Origin: Gnetum montanum
Taxonomy: Eukaryota > Streptophyta > Gnetopsida > Gnetales > Gnetaceae
Direction of reading: 5' to 3'
Assembly (NCBI GenBank): GCA_015680685.1
Contig: MNCI01000596.1
Location: 837,279 to 901,278 of the forward strand
Length of the DNA stretch: 64,000 bases
In this document: in pieces, positions 45,613 through 56,900 of the stretch
Layout of the letters: every line of letters begins with the position of its first letter
How positions within the stretch are numbered: the first letter of the stretch is position 1
Position numbers and translations under genes: made by a program
The notes under the pieces: model-generated
Databases searched by the model: none
What the model was told of the DNA's origin: nothing
Seen by the model: only the letters and a program-made list of their open reading frames with translations

Positions 45613-48084
45613 TGGGCACGTATTTTTGTTTTAAGGGGTTCCCGACACCTTATTTGGTCTAGCGGTGTTTAGATGTTCAACTGCTTGTGAGGATGAGGGC
45701 TTAGTTGGATTGTTGGCTTTGAAGAAAAGTCATTTTGGTGTAAAACTATTAGGATCAACTGAGAATTGAGAATTGGAAGCCCTCATGACATTAGGTTGTT
45801 GCAGTTGTGTGGGGATTTCCCTTGGTGTTGTTGGAGTGGTTGGTCATGAAGCTACTGGCGTGAGAGGTGCGGATGGATTTGGAGGATGGTATTCATGTGT
45901 GGTGTTTCTTCCTAGAGGGGAAGTATGGTGATATTCCTGAACTGGGTAGTGACATTGTGGGATTGTGTAATCCATAGGGTCACTTAGAGGAATCAGCTTC
46001 CGGCACGGGTACTGTTGTTTTAGCGGTGACATCCCCCATGACTATGGGTATTACCATTGTTGATGTTGTATGATGGATTGTTGTGGAGTTCCACTTGGAT
46101 AATGCGTTAAGGGTTGGTGGAACTATCTTGGGTTACCTTGGGAATAAGGTAACCTACGGGGTGTCTACCGTTTGTTGAGTCTTGGGTTAAGTGCATACAC
46201 CCCAGACTCTTATAGATGTGAGATGATTGGACAACATCCCTTAGGATGGTCATAATAATAGATCTCACATCCACCGTCATCGTCTGTGTCTACTTCCACA
46301 ACTTCATCGGAGATAGGAATTTTCCCTTTACCCTTGTTATGTGCAGGGCCTGAATTTCTCTGCTTTGTCTTATCTTTTTCACTACTTCATTCCTCCTTAG
46401 ACTCTTCTACAATTTTCAAGATAGTTTCAAGTCTAGAGTCTAAGGAATCCCACAACTAATCCATCTTAGCTGATACTTCTATTGTTAGTTTTTGAATCGG
46501 CAAGGTTTTTCTATTCACCAACTCTTTGAGTGGTGACTCATCCTCTTCATCACAAAATTTCACTCCCTTCTTCAGAAGGGAGGGATCACGGTTGTATTTT
46601 TTTGTACTCTCTCTTTTTCGTAGTTCACCTTCTTCTTTTGCTACTTGTTCCAACAAGCGATGAACTTCATGGGCTCTAAGTTGTGATAGTCTCCCTTGGG
46701 CATAAGTCCCAATGGTTCTTCTAGTCTCATGCCTAAGCCCATCTACAATGTGGTGAAGTTGATCCCACTATGCGTAACCATGGGCCGGGCAATGATGTAA
46801 CAATGTGTAGTAGCGGTCCATGGCAGCATCCAAGGGTTTGTCATTACCTTGCTTCCATCCTTGGATCTGCTTATGCAAATTAGACACTCTGGAGTATGTT
46901 TGATACTTATCGTTGAAGAGTTATAACATTGTACTCCACCTCCAAATGGTTTCCTGTTCTAAGGACCTGTACCAACTCTCTACTTCCTTAATAAGTGTCC
47001 TAGGAAACAACTTTAGTTTTTGCCACTCATTCTCAATGTTTTGCAAGGTGCAAGCATCATGCAATGCTCATAAATGATGCTGCAGATCAACATTGTATCC
47101 CCCTTCAAATTGTGGGATGTTGTTCATGTCTAAGCGTTTGATCTGACTATCTTTTAAATGTCTTGTGGGAATTATTACTACCTCCGTTATGTCAAGCATA
47201 CTTTGGGTTACAAGTAGGGGCTTGTCATGATCATCTCTTTCATGAAGTCTATGATGTCTTTGTTGTTTCCTACTTTCCCTTCGTTCATGCCCTTATCCTC
47301 TCTCTTGACTCTCTTGTTGAGGTCTCTCATTTTTCTTACCTTTATCCTCTCCATTATGCTCATGATGGTTGTGCCTAGATGTGGAAGGAGAGGGTGAGTG
47401 ATGAGATGAAGGAGAAGAGGAAGGAGAACCATCGTCATGGCGATGCTTCCTACCTTCTCTTCGGCTGCTATGGCCCCAATCGTGATGACTAACTAAGTGC
47501 CTGTCCTTGTCTTTTGTTGTTGTTCCCTCTGTGAATAGTTGGTGTTCACAGGCATCGGAACTAGGGTTATGTATCATTGAGCATAGGTTCTAATACCCAA
47601 CCTCCTCACCATTGTTAGGAGGGGGAACATCATTTGTTAGAGGACCCATTATAATGGGTCCATCATCTCCTATTTCACTAAAGACTTGCGGGCCTTTTCT
47701 CTTCAACACTGTATGTTGGCTCTCCTATCTTGAGTCCCTCATATGTTGTAAAGCTATGGGATGGTAATCCCTAACGTCAAAATTTTTCGCAACATATTTA
47801 GCATAAAATTTTGTCATGCCAATCTTTGCCAAAGCATGGAGAAGCATGTTTAGGACTGCCTAATATGGAGGTAACACTATGTTACCTTGAAAATCTCTCC
47901 AACGCATCTATTCATCTTGATGGAGGATAAAAGTAAAGTTAGTAATATACTCATTAGGATGAGTATATTCCACCCTATATTGTTGAGGAACTGGCTGATT
48001 TAGGTTATGTGTTTTTGATTGTCGACTGTTCTTTGTATTGTCCCTAGGTGGTGAGTTTCTCTTATGAGAAGAATAAGAAGACAT
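45613..48084 (-). pseudogene. Element G gag
   Basis: The start ATG is at 48084 and the N-terminus (MSSYSSHKRNSPPRDN) matches that of element E. A Ser/His/Arg-rich region at 47577-47293 (SPSSSPSSHHSPSPS) precedes the capsid core, with WYRSLEQETIWRWSTM and RKQIQGWKQ-like words around 46950-46850. The frame 46656-46456 (LLKKGVKFCDEEDESPL) follows. The knuckle reads GCEIYYYDHPKGCCP near 46270-46225, with the second Cys changed to Tyr. Multiple stops are present. Confidence 0.8.
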
Positions 48085-48206
48085 AGTGTCTTATGGGTGT
48101 GCTATTTACCATTATATAAATTTTTCTTTAATTAACCCAAAGGTTCGTTTAGGCTCCCAACAATGTGAGTGATATCCTATGTTCTATTCAGTGCACAAAC
48201 ACTTAG

Positions 48207-48224
48207 TCCTTGGCAACGGCGCCA
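48207..48224 (-). other. Primer binding site of element G (tRNA-Asp type)
   Basis: On the minus strand TGGCGCCGTTGCCAAGGA matches the tRNA-Asp-complementary site of D (TGGCGCCGTTGCCGGGGA) except for two changes. One base separates it from the LTR at 48226. Confidence 0.8.
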
Positions 48225-48225
48225 A

Positions 48226-49189
48226 TGATGAGTGGCGAGGTACCCCTACACTGAACCATATGAATATGAGCGTAGCACGCGTGATCCGGTCGAACTCCGC
48301 AAACTAAGTCCCTACACATCCCATGGAACACTTAGGGTTAATCATTCGTTGTCTTCCCAAACTTACTTGTAGTTTTCACGGTGTATGGTTAAGTAAGTCT
48401 GAGATATATGATTTTTATAGTCTTTTATGTTTTATGTCACCTACGCTAACAAGGTGAAGGGTTGAAAAACTAATTACTAACTCTAACTAATGAACTAAGT
48501 CTAAATTACCTAGCATCAACGTCCATTCCCACTTACCATACACACCTTGAACTGATGCAACCGTGGCTACCAAATGCTAATCGTTGCTGGGATCACCACG
48601 CGTAATGCACATGCTTGAAGTGGTCGTACTGAGGTAGTTAACTAGGAGGAAAGGGTTGACAGAATATAATCTAGCCTAAGTGCAATGAGCATCTATTCCT
48701 TGATTATCCGTAAACATTCTTAAATGCTCGTAATCAAGTTGTACTCATTCCGTGTTGCGATGAGCATCCATTCCTTGATTATCCGTACACATCCTTAAAT
48801 GCTCGTAATCAAGTCGTACTCATTCCGCATTACTAGGAGATAATGATTGAGAGAGAAAGCAATAAATAACATTAAATAAAATCCTATTCCATGCATTGCA
48901 AGGTTTATCCAGGAAGTTCATCTTTATTGTCGTACACAACTTGTGTTCAGGTACAATGCTGCTCGAATAAAGATTCGTTCACTTTAGGACTCCTACTGCG
49001 AGCACATGGGAAATATTCTATCTTTGGAGTGATGAATTTGCCAAAGTTTCCCTACTTCTAGATTAGGATGAGGAAACAAGGGAGAGCTATCTCTTATTTA
49101 TAGATATGATGGTGCACTGCAATATCGTAGGGGATGACGCGATATATCATGGGATGTGATATCACGGCAGTCGCGATATCGCATCATCA
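48226..49189 (-). repeat. Element G 5' LTR
   Basis: It starts TGATGAGTGGCGAGG and ends CGCATCATCA. The TATA box on the minus strand lies at 49103-49093 and GATATC-type palindromes at 49110-49185. The word CTTGATTATCCGTA(A/C)AC with GTAATCAAGT occurs three times (48690-48810). Confidence 0.85.
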
Positions 49190-49194
49190 ATCAT
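49190..49194. repeat. Target site duplication of element G, right copy (ATCAT)
   Basis: ATCAT follows the LTR end at 49189 and repeats 39342-39346. Confidence 0.85.
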
Positions 49195-49680
49195 GATGAA
49201 ATTATCACAACNGGAACTAGGGTTATGTATCATTGAGCATAGGTTCTAATACCCAACCTCCTCACCATTGTTAGGAGGGGGAACATCATTTGTTAGAGGA
49301 CCCATTATAATGGGTCCATCATCTCCTATTTCACTAAAGACTTGCGGGCCTTTTCTCTTCAACACTGTATGTTGGCTCTCCTATCTTGAGTCCCTCATAT
49401 GTTGTAAAGCTATGGGATGGTAATCCCTGACGTTAAAATTTTTCGCAACATATTTAGCATAAAATTTTTTCATGCCAATCTGTGCCAAAGCATGGAGAAG
49501 CATGTTTGGGACTGCCTAATATGGAGGTAACACTATGTTACCTTGAAAATCTCTCCAGCGCATCTATTCATCTTGATGGAGGATAAAAGAGAAGATGAAT
49601 AGATGACGCGATATATCATGGGATGTGATATCATGGCAGTCGCGATATCGCATCATCAATCATGATGAAATTATCACAAC
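49195..49680. other. Chimeric duplicated block around the N at 49212, probable assembly artefact
   Basis: Sequence 49213-49590 is a near-identical repeat of the G gag region 47560-47940. It is followed by 49602-49679, a near-identical repeat of 49138-49211 (LTR end, ATCAT and flank). The join carries a perfect 14-bp inverted repeat (CATCTATTCATCTT and AAGATGAATAGATG, near 49563 and 49593). Element F sequence then continues after 49680. No transposition model explains this order as simply as a faulty gap closure. Confidence 0.65.
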
Positions 49681-50150
49681 TCAAAAAAGAGAAGAGAAAA
49701 TGATTCCTCTACAAGATTTTGCTCAATGTAAAGCATTACTAGGGCCTTCTTGTATCAAGATAGAGAAAGAGTTAGAAAGTAGAGAATCTGAAAAAAGATA
49801 GTCAATAAGAGACTTGTCTAACAAGGTAGTGAAACTAGAAAAAGCTTTGGAAAAGGTTAAAATCAAGAAAGAAAAGAAAAATAGAAAGTATAAGCATCAA
49901 GATACTAAGTTAATAGAAGATAAGGATGAAACTAATCTTGTTATGTCTAACTTCCTTGATATTGAATTGAATAATGAGCTATCTATTATTCATTACGTAA
50001 GCAAATCTTCTAACAATGGATCTAGTGATACCTCTTCCCCATCAAGTTCTAAAGAGGATATATCATCAAATGAAGAGTGTAATAACAATGAGGAGAATGA
50101 ATATAATCTGCAATCAAAAGAAGATTAACTACTTCTAGGCCTCTAAAGTC
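49681..50150 (+). pseudogene. Element F gag, second part (charged C-terminal region)
   Basis: The frame 49814-50128 is Lys/Glu/Ser/Asn-rich (KLEKALEKVKIKKEKKN, then SNEECNNNEENEYNLQ). An upstream piece, REKMIPLQDFAQCKALLG, precedes it. It continues the gag polyprotein from 39346 when G is removed. No zinc knuckle was found. Low complexity makes alignment weak. Confidence 0.45.
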
Positions 50151-50579
50151 ATTTCTAATTCATCCACTAAGAGAAAGATTTTTGAAGTAAGTAGAAGAGA
50201 GAAAAATAAAAGTAAAGAAGATCAAGTAGAGCAAAGTACTCAAAATTAGTCTTTTAATAAATGGATGAAGAAACCAGGCTTTTATGGATATGGAAAATAT
50301 GATCTAGTTGAGGATCTTAAGCATGAAAGCCAATATTAGTTTATATCAATTAGTATAGATAGGGGATCAACAAAGAAAGACTTTAGAGTTTATTAAAGGT
50401 AAGAAAAAAAAAGACTTGGAGAGTCAAAATAGAGTTCATTAAAGGTAAAAAAATATTTGGAGAGTCAAAGTTAAGCTATGTATCTAACATCAATAAGACA
50501 ACAAAAGCTAGCTATGATTATACTCCTAAAAAAGAAGCTCCTCCTATTTTTTTGACAATAAATTTATAGAACAAATATC

Positions 50580-50900
50580 TTCACAATTGTTTGGTTGATT
50601 TTGGAGCTACATATACTATTATGTCATTATCTATATGCAAAAAACTTGTTTTGGCTCCTGAAAAATCCAATAAAAAGATTGTTCAAGTGGACAAAAGTAG
50701 AGTGAAAATTGTGTTGTACAATATTCTATTGAAAATCACTTTTGAACCTCGTATGAAATGTAAGGTAACTATTAAAGTAGTAGATATACTGGACTCACAT
50801 AGTCTTTTGTTAAGTAGAAGTTGGAGTAAAAATTTCTCAGGTTACATATCAAAAGATTATTCTCATATGTGGCTACCTTGGAAGGGGAGCTGAAGAAAAT
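50580..50900 (+). pseudogene. Element F aspartic protease
   Basis: The frame 50591-50893 begins LVDFGATYTIMSLSICKKL, the active-site loop with D-F-G in place of D-T/S-G. It closes with HSLLLSRSWSKNFSGYISK and SHMWLPWKG, the terminal motif of one gypsy protease lineage. The expected ILG-RxW closing motif reads LLSRSW. Confidence 0.65.
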
Positions 50901-51039
50901 ATACATATATAGTAAGCCTTTGCTGATGGAAAATGTAACTTTGAATGGAAAAAATAAAGTTGTTGAAACAAAAGCCTTTGAAAAAAAAATTTATACACTT
51001 CAAGAAATTTACAACTCTGAGAAAGAGAAATCTCAAGAT

Positions 51040-51400
51040 GAGAGAAAATGAGCATTATATTTTGATGGTTCTTGTAACTCCCTAGAGTAGTTTTAGTAAA
51101 TGATGATTTCCCAAAAATATTCAAGATAGTTCCTCCATCTTCTCCTTGCATTAACAACAAGGTTGAATATGAAGCCTTGAGTATTGAAATTAAAATGACA
51201 TTTGAAAATTGGAAGGAGATACTTTCTAGAAATAATGTTGTAAAGGATAATGTGAGGGATGAAGAAGTGGGAACACCAATAAAACAAGATAAAGAAAAGA
51301 AATCATGGGTTACATTAGAAATTAAGTATGATAGGATCCAAGACAAGAGGAGTCTTAAGAGGGTCACTTTGACCACTCTCTTCCCTTTTTCTGAGTAGCT
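51040..51400 (+). pseudogene. Element F RNase H-like segment
   Basis: After a stop the sequence reads ALYFDGSCNSLE, the first catalytic strand of an RNase H (Asp in FDGS). About 100 bp later, NNKVEYEALSIE matches the NN-AEYEAL helix with its catalytic Glu. The frame 51177-51398 continues with a charged tail. It lies only about 150 bp after the protease with no RT between. This could be a deletion or a lineage-specific order. Confidence 0.5.
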
Positions 51401-51957
51401 TATGCTACAACTTCATGTGTATAATTTCTATTTTTATTTCTTAGGGATGAGGTTTTTATACCACTAAACCTTAAGTTTGATGGAAATTTTCCATCGAAAA
51501 GATTTACTATTTTCCACTATAAAAAATTTGATAAAAATATTTAATGATAATTTAGTTTAAAATGGGGCTTGCATAAATTTATTTAAGCATTTATAAGAAG
51601 GGCAAGAAATGTTGGCACATTTATACCATTTCATAAACTAGTGACGATCATTACTAAGGAATATTCAAGTCATAATTTTATTCCAAAAATATTAAAGAGC
51701 TAAAGGAGGATTAATTGGATAGCATAGTAATTGTTGAACATACTTCATATAGCTTACAATGTCAAAGTGCAAGGTCAAGAGTGTCATTTGGCATGGATAA
51801 ACTTACATTGCCCTTGTTGGAGATTGGTGGTATTAATTAGTTTGTAGAGCTTTTTACATGTTTTTGAAGGCTTGCATCACAAAGATCATATCATTGAGAA
51901 ATCACTTGAAAGTTTGACAATAAGAACTTTGAAGGTAGTATTGATTGGGAACCCATG
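51401..51957 (+). other. Element F downstream, non-coding
   Basis: A+T-rich sequence with no supported frame. I see no LTR end of F before element E begins at 51958. Confidence 0.35.
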
Positions 51958-52778
51958 TGATGAGATGCGTTATGCACAAGCCGTAATATCACATCATCCC
52001 CTGCGATGTCGTGTACGCGATATCGCGGTCCACCTCCAAATCTATAAATAAGAGGCGGCACTCCCCTTATTTTCCATCCTAGGCTAAAAGTAGGGAAACT
52101 CTAGTAGTTTGATCACTCCAGAGATAGAATATTTTCCATGTGCCCGCAGTAGGAGTCCCCAAATGAACGGATCTTTATTCGAGCAGCTTTATACCTGAAC
52201 ACAAGTTGTGTATGGAAATAAAGACAAGCTTTGTGGATAAACCTTGCAGTGCATGGAATAGGTTTATTACTTGTTATTTCTTACCTATTATTTATCACCT
52301 ACATTAGCATGACATGAGTACAACTTGATTACGAGAATTGACGAATGTGTACGACTAATCAAGGAATCAGCTGCTCATCGTGATTAGTCTCTCTCACCCT
52401 CAACTCTTAGAATGCAAGATGAGTTCGACTTGATTATGAGCATCTACGGATGTGTACGGCTAGTCAAGGAATCAGCTACTCATCATGTTTAGGCTAGTTA
52501 AGTGCCTCAGAACGATCACTTCGAGCACGTGTGTTACGTGTGGTGATCCCAGTAACGATTAGCGTTTGGTAGCCACAGTTGCATAGTTCAAGGTGTGTAT
52601 GATAAGTGGGAATGGATGCTAACACTAGGTAATTTAGACTTAGTGCATTAGTTAGAGTTAGCCTTAGTTTCTCAACCCTTTTCTCGTAGCATAGAAAACA
52701 TAAAACATAAAAGACCATAAAAATCATATACCTTAGACTTACTTAAACATACACCGTGACAACTACAAGTAACTCTGG
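51958..52778 (+). repeat. Element E 5' LTR, first part
   Basis: It starts TGATGAGATGCG. GATATCGC-type palindromes lie at 51985-52025 and the TATA box CTATAAATA at 52042-52050. The last five bases (TCTGG) are the target duplicated by D. Confidence 0.85.
52774..52778. repeat. Target site duplication of element D, left copy (TCTGG)
   Basis: TCTGG precedes the D LTR start at 52779 and recurs at 60433-60437. Confidence 0.9.
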
Positions 52779-52804
52779 TGATGAGACGCGATTTGCACTA
52801 GGCC

Positions 52805-52881
52805 GCGATATCGCATCCCATGCGATATCACGTACGCGATATCGCGTCTTCTCCTGCGATATCTCGTACGCGATATCGCGT
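52805..52881 (+). promoter_or_regulatory. GATATC-centred palindrome cluster upstream of the D LTR TATA box
   Basis: About five copies centred on GATATC occur in 77 bp: GCGATATCGC (52805), TGCGATATCACG, ACGCGATATCGCGT (52834, a perfect 14-bp palindrome), TGCGATATCTCG and ACGCGATATCGCGT again. The cluster ends about 14 bp before the TATA box. The 3' LTR (59388-59464) and the LTRs of C, E and G have equivalents. Confidence 0.7.
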
Positions 52882-53144
52882 CCCACCGCCATATCTATAA
52901 ATAAGAGGTGGCACTCCCTTCATTTCCCAATCCTGGCTAGTGTAGCGAAGCTCTGGCAGATTGATCACTCCAGAGTTAGAATTTTTCCCCATGTGCCCGC
53001 AGTAGGAGTCCTAGAGTGAACGGCTCTTTATTCGAGCAGCTTGTAACCTGAACCCAAGTTGTGTACGGCAATAAAGACGAACTTGATTGGATAAACCTTG
53101 CAGTACATGGTTTTATTGTTGTTTATTTACTGCTTTCCTAGTGC

Positions 53145-53455
53145 GCACAAGTACGACTTGATTACGAGCGTCTACGGACGTGTACGGCTAGTCAAGGAAT
53201 CGGCTGCTTGTCGCAACGCATGAGTACGACTTGATTACGAGCATTGGCTGCTTGGTAACCCAGTAGCGTATTCCAGGATTCTGCGCTTGGTAATCCCAGT
53301 GGTAGTCCAATGTGTACGGCTAGTCAAGGAATCGGCTACTCATTGCTAGGCTAGAACGTGTGATAAGTACGACTTAGTTACGAGCACCCACGGGTGTGTA
53401 CGGCTAGCTAAGGAATCGGCTGCTTATCACACTTAAGCTAAATAGGTGCCTCAGT
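53145..53455 (+). repeat. Partial tandem repeats in the R/U5 part of the D LTR
   Basis: Three copies of AGTACGACTTGATTACGAGC or a close variant (one with TTAGTTACGAGC) alternate with three copies of GTGTACGGCTAG(T/C)(C/T)AAGGAATCGG. Spacing is irregular (60-110 bp). Related words occur in all LTRs of this family. Confidence 0.7.
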
Positions 53456-53853
53456 ACGACCACTTCGAGCACTTGCGTTACGTGTGGTGATCCCAGTAAC
53501 GATTAGCGTTTGGTAAGCCACAGTTGCATAGTTCAGGGTGTGTCCGGTAAGTGGGAACGGATGCTGACGCTAGTTAATTTAGACTTAGGACATTAGTTAG
53601 AGTTAGCTTAGTTTCTCAACCCTTTCCTCTGATAGCATAGAAGATAAACCCAAAAATACCAAAAAAATCACATACCTCAGACTTGCTTAACCATACACCG
53701 TGACACTTACAAGCAAGCCTGGGAAGACAACGAACGATTAACCCCAAGTGTTTCTTGTGGTGTTAAGGCATTTAGTCTGCGGAGTTCGACCGGATCGCGC
53801 GTGCACGCTCGTATTCGTATGGTTGAGTGTAGGGGTACCTCGCCACTCATCAT

Positions 53854-53871
53854 TGGCGCCGTTGCCGGGGA
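53854..53871 (+). other. Primer binding site of element D (tRNA-Asp)
   Basis: TGGCGCCGTTGCCGGGGA lies one base after the 5' LTR. From recall it is the exact complement of a plant tRNA-Asp 3' end, the primer usual in Athila-type elements. Confidence 0.9.
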
Positions 53872-53998
53872 CTAAGTGTTTTTACGCCAATTGAACATAA
53901 GGGATATCACTCACATCGTTGTGAGCCTAAAACGAACCTTAGGGTTAATCAGTTAATTCAGAACATAAATAACGGTGAAAATTAGCACACCATTAGAA

Positions 53999-56900
53999 AT
54001 GGCTTCTTCTCATGCAATCAACTCACCTAAGGACAATACAGGAGAAAGTCAGGATCATACGCATAACCGAAATCAACCATGTCCTCAACAATCCAAAGTC
54101 ACATATACTCATCCCGATGAGTATGTGCCAGATTTTACCTTTGTTTTCCATCAAGATGAGCAACTGCGGTGGAGAGACATGCAAGGTAACATCGTGTTAC
54201 CCCCAGATCGATCCGCTCCCAACATGCTTTCCCGTGCTTTGGTACAGTATGGCATGCATGAGCTGCTTGCTGAATACGTTTTGGATGATTATGACACAAG
54301 GGATTATCATCCCACAAATGCCCAACGTATTCGGGATGCAAGGCAGGAGAGCCAACATTCACTATTGAAGGGCAAGGTTCCCCACGTCATTAGTGAAATA
54401 GGAGAAGAGGAACCCCTCACGATGGGTTTCTTAGAAAATGATGTTCCTCCTCCTCACTCTAGTGAAGAGGTTAGGCATCAGGGCCTTAGATCAACGATAC
54501 ATATTCCAGGCTCTGATCCCCGTGAGCACCAGCTGTTCACGGCAGGAACAATCACTCGCACTAATGACGGACTCGTTGATCGTCACAACGATCGGGGCCG
54601 AAGCAGCCGAAGAGAAGGCAAGAAACATCACCATGGTGATGGATCCCCTTCTTCTTCCCCTTCATCACATCATTCACCCTCTCCTTCCACATCTGGGCGC
54701 AGCCACCATGAGCATAACGCGGAAAGTAAAGGTAGAAGAGATGAAATGCCTCGACAAGAAGGTCGAGAGGAGTTAGGACAAGGACAAGGACGTAGGGAGA
54801 ATAGGGAACCACAACGTAGACATCACAGACGTCATGAAAGAGATGATCATGACGAACCCCTATTCGCAACCCGAAGTATGCTTGACATTAGAGAGGCAGT
54901 TAGGATTCCCACAAGGCATTTGAAAGACAGTAGGATCAAGCGTTTGGATATAAATAATATCCCACGTTTTGAAGGGGGATACAACGCTGATCCTCAACAT
55001 CATTTACAGGCATTCCACGACGCCTGTGCCTTGCAGAACATAGACAATGAGTGGCAGAAACTCAAGTTGTTCCCAAGGACACTCACTAAAGAAGCGGAAA
55101 GCTGGTACCGGTCCTTAGAACCGGAAACCATCAGGAGGTGGAGTACGATGCTCGAATTGTTCAACAACAAATATCAAACGTACTCCAGAGTGTCTAACTT
55201 GCGTAAGCAGATCCAAGGCTGGAAACAAGGAGCTCATGAATCCTTGGATGCTGCCATGGCCCGTTACTACACATTGCTACATCGTTGCCCGGGCCATGGG
55301 TACGCTAAGCGGGATCAACTTCGCCACCTCGTGGATGGGCTACGAAATGAAACGAGAAGAACTCTTGGGACTTACGCCCAAGGGAGACTCTCCCAACTAA
55401 GAGCCCATGAAGTTGAAGTATTGTTGGAACAAGTAGCGCAAGAAGAGGGTGAGCTACGGAAAAGAGAAAGTGCGGAGGAATACAACCGTGATCCCTCCCT
55501 TCGTAAGAAGGGAGTGAAATTCTGTGATGAGGAGGATGAGTCACCACTCGAAGAGTTGGTGAACAGGAAAACTGTGCCGATCCAAAAGTTAACAACGGAG
55601 GTATCGGCTAAGGTAGACCAAATGTGGGATTCCTTAGACTCACGAATAGAAACAGTCCTGAAAATAGTAGAAGAGTCTAAGGATGAGCAAAGTAGTGATA
55701 AAAGCAAGAACATGCGGAGAAACTTTAACCCTGCACATAACAAGGGTAAGGGAAAAATCTCTAACTCCGATGAGGCTGAAAATTCTGATTCAGACAATGA
55801 CGGTGGATGTGAGGTCTGCTATTATGACCATCCTAAGGGATGTTGTCCAATCATCTCACATCTGCAGGAGTCTGGGGTGTATGCATTAAATCCAAGACTT
55901 AATCAACGGCAAACACCCAGAAGGTTACCTTATCCACAAGGTAACCCGAGGCAGTTCCACCAACCCTTGACGTATTATCCAAGTGGAACACCTCCGCAGC
56001 CCATCGAGCAACATCAGCAGTGGCAATACCCACAGTCATGGGGGATGCCACAGCCAACACATCGATACCCTTACCGGCAGCCTGATCCTTATGGTTATTA
56101 TGTGCAGCAGCCAGTTTCTCCAGGTGACGCTATGAGTCACACTCCACGCCGTCACTACTACGCTCGGGAGTACTTCAGAAGGACTCCTTCTCCTCCGGGA
56201 GACATTCCACATTCTGTCCATCCTCTAACTCCACCCGCACCTTTTCCTCAAGTAGTTCCCATAACACCTCCTGCTCCAACAATGCAAGGGGAATTACCTA
56301 CCCAACCGCAGCAACGTCACGCCGCGAGATCTGTAAATATTCAGAGTGTAAATATCCAACCGGACACTAGTTCTGGCGATAACTGTACAAAAAGGAGACC
56401 CTTTTTCAGAACTAGGAGCCCGGATAGGCTCTCGCAACAACAAGCGGACGGGTATATGTATAGGCCTCTAACTACTAACACTTCGGAGCACCCTTCAGTC
56501 CAAGGGAATGTAACGCATACGGTTATGCTAACACATACCGTAACTGACTGGATCAAGGTAGGCCACCTTCCCAGGAAACTAACTGATCCTGGGAGTCCCT
56601 TTATTCATTTGCAGATCGCTGGGAATGCACCACATCGAGCTCTTCTTGACTCAGGTTCCGGAGTCAACTTAATTTCGCGAAAGATGTATCACGCCTGGAA
56701 CCTGCCCCAACTTAAGAAGAGCAACATCCAACTAGAGCTGGCAGACCAGTCCATCACTATTCCCTTGGGTTTGGTGGAGGACGTTATCACCACTGTGTGT
56801 GGTTGGTCCTACCCAGCGGATTTCCTAGTGATCGATGTTAACAACAACGAAGGGGACTTCCCAATTATAATGGGAAGGGCATGGCTAAGCACAGTAGATG

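Larger units (their letters stand above)
39347..49189 (-). mobile_element. Element G: Athila-like retrotransposon with all pol domains, decayed
   Basis: LTRs lie at 39347-40163 and 48226-49189, flanked by ATCAT. In element orientation the order is primer site, gag (48084), protease, RT, RNase H, integrase, 3' untranslated region, short env-position ORF, purine tract, LTR. RT reads FMDDFSTYG and integrase has the HHCC and DDE signatures. It lies inside gag of element F. It is the only member of this LTR family in the window with a full set of pol domains. Stops, frameshifts and three N positions break it. Confidence 0.9.
38190..51957 (+). mobile_element. Element F: A+T-rich Ty3/gypsy-type element, split by element G and bounded by E
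   Basis: A promoter region with TATA at 38391 is followed by gag to 39346. Element G then intervenes, and F resumes at 49195 with a charged region, protease (50591) and an RNase H-like segment (about 51050-51400). The target duplication ATCAT of G lets the two halves be joined. Codon use is A/T-rich, unlike elements A-E and G, so F belongs to another lineage. No RT is visible between protease and RNase H. The right part ends where element E begins at 51958. LTR borders were not determined. Confidence 0.6.
52779..53852 (+). repeat. Element D 5' LTR
   Basis: It begins TGATGAGACGCG and ends CTCATCA. A palindrome cluster (52805-52881) is followed by CTATAAATA at 52895-52903. An AATAAA word is at about 53072. 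The downstream half (53145-53455) has several partial repeats of GTACGACTTGATTACGAGC and GTGTACGGCTAGTCAAGGAA. Confidence 0.93.

Noticed and set aside
54012-56556. Several ORFs overlapping the long D frame on both strands
   Set aside because: They are shadows of the intact gag-protease ORF and have no supported motifs.
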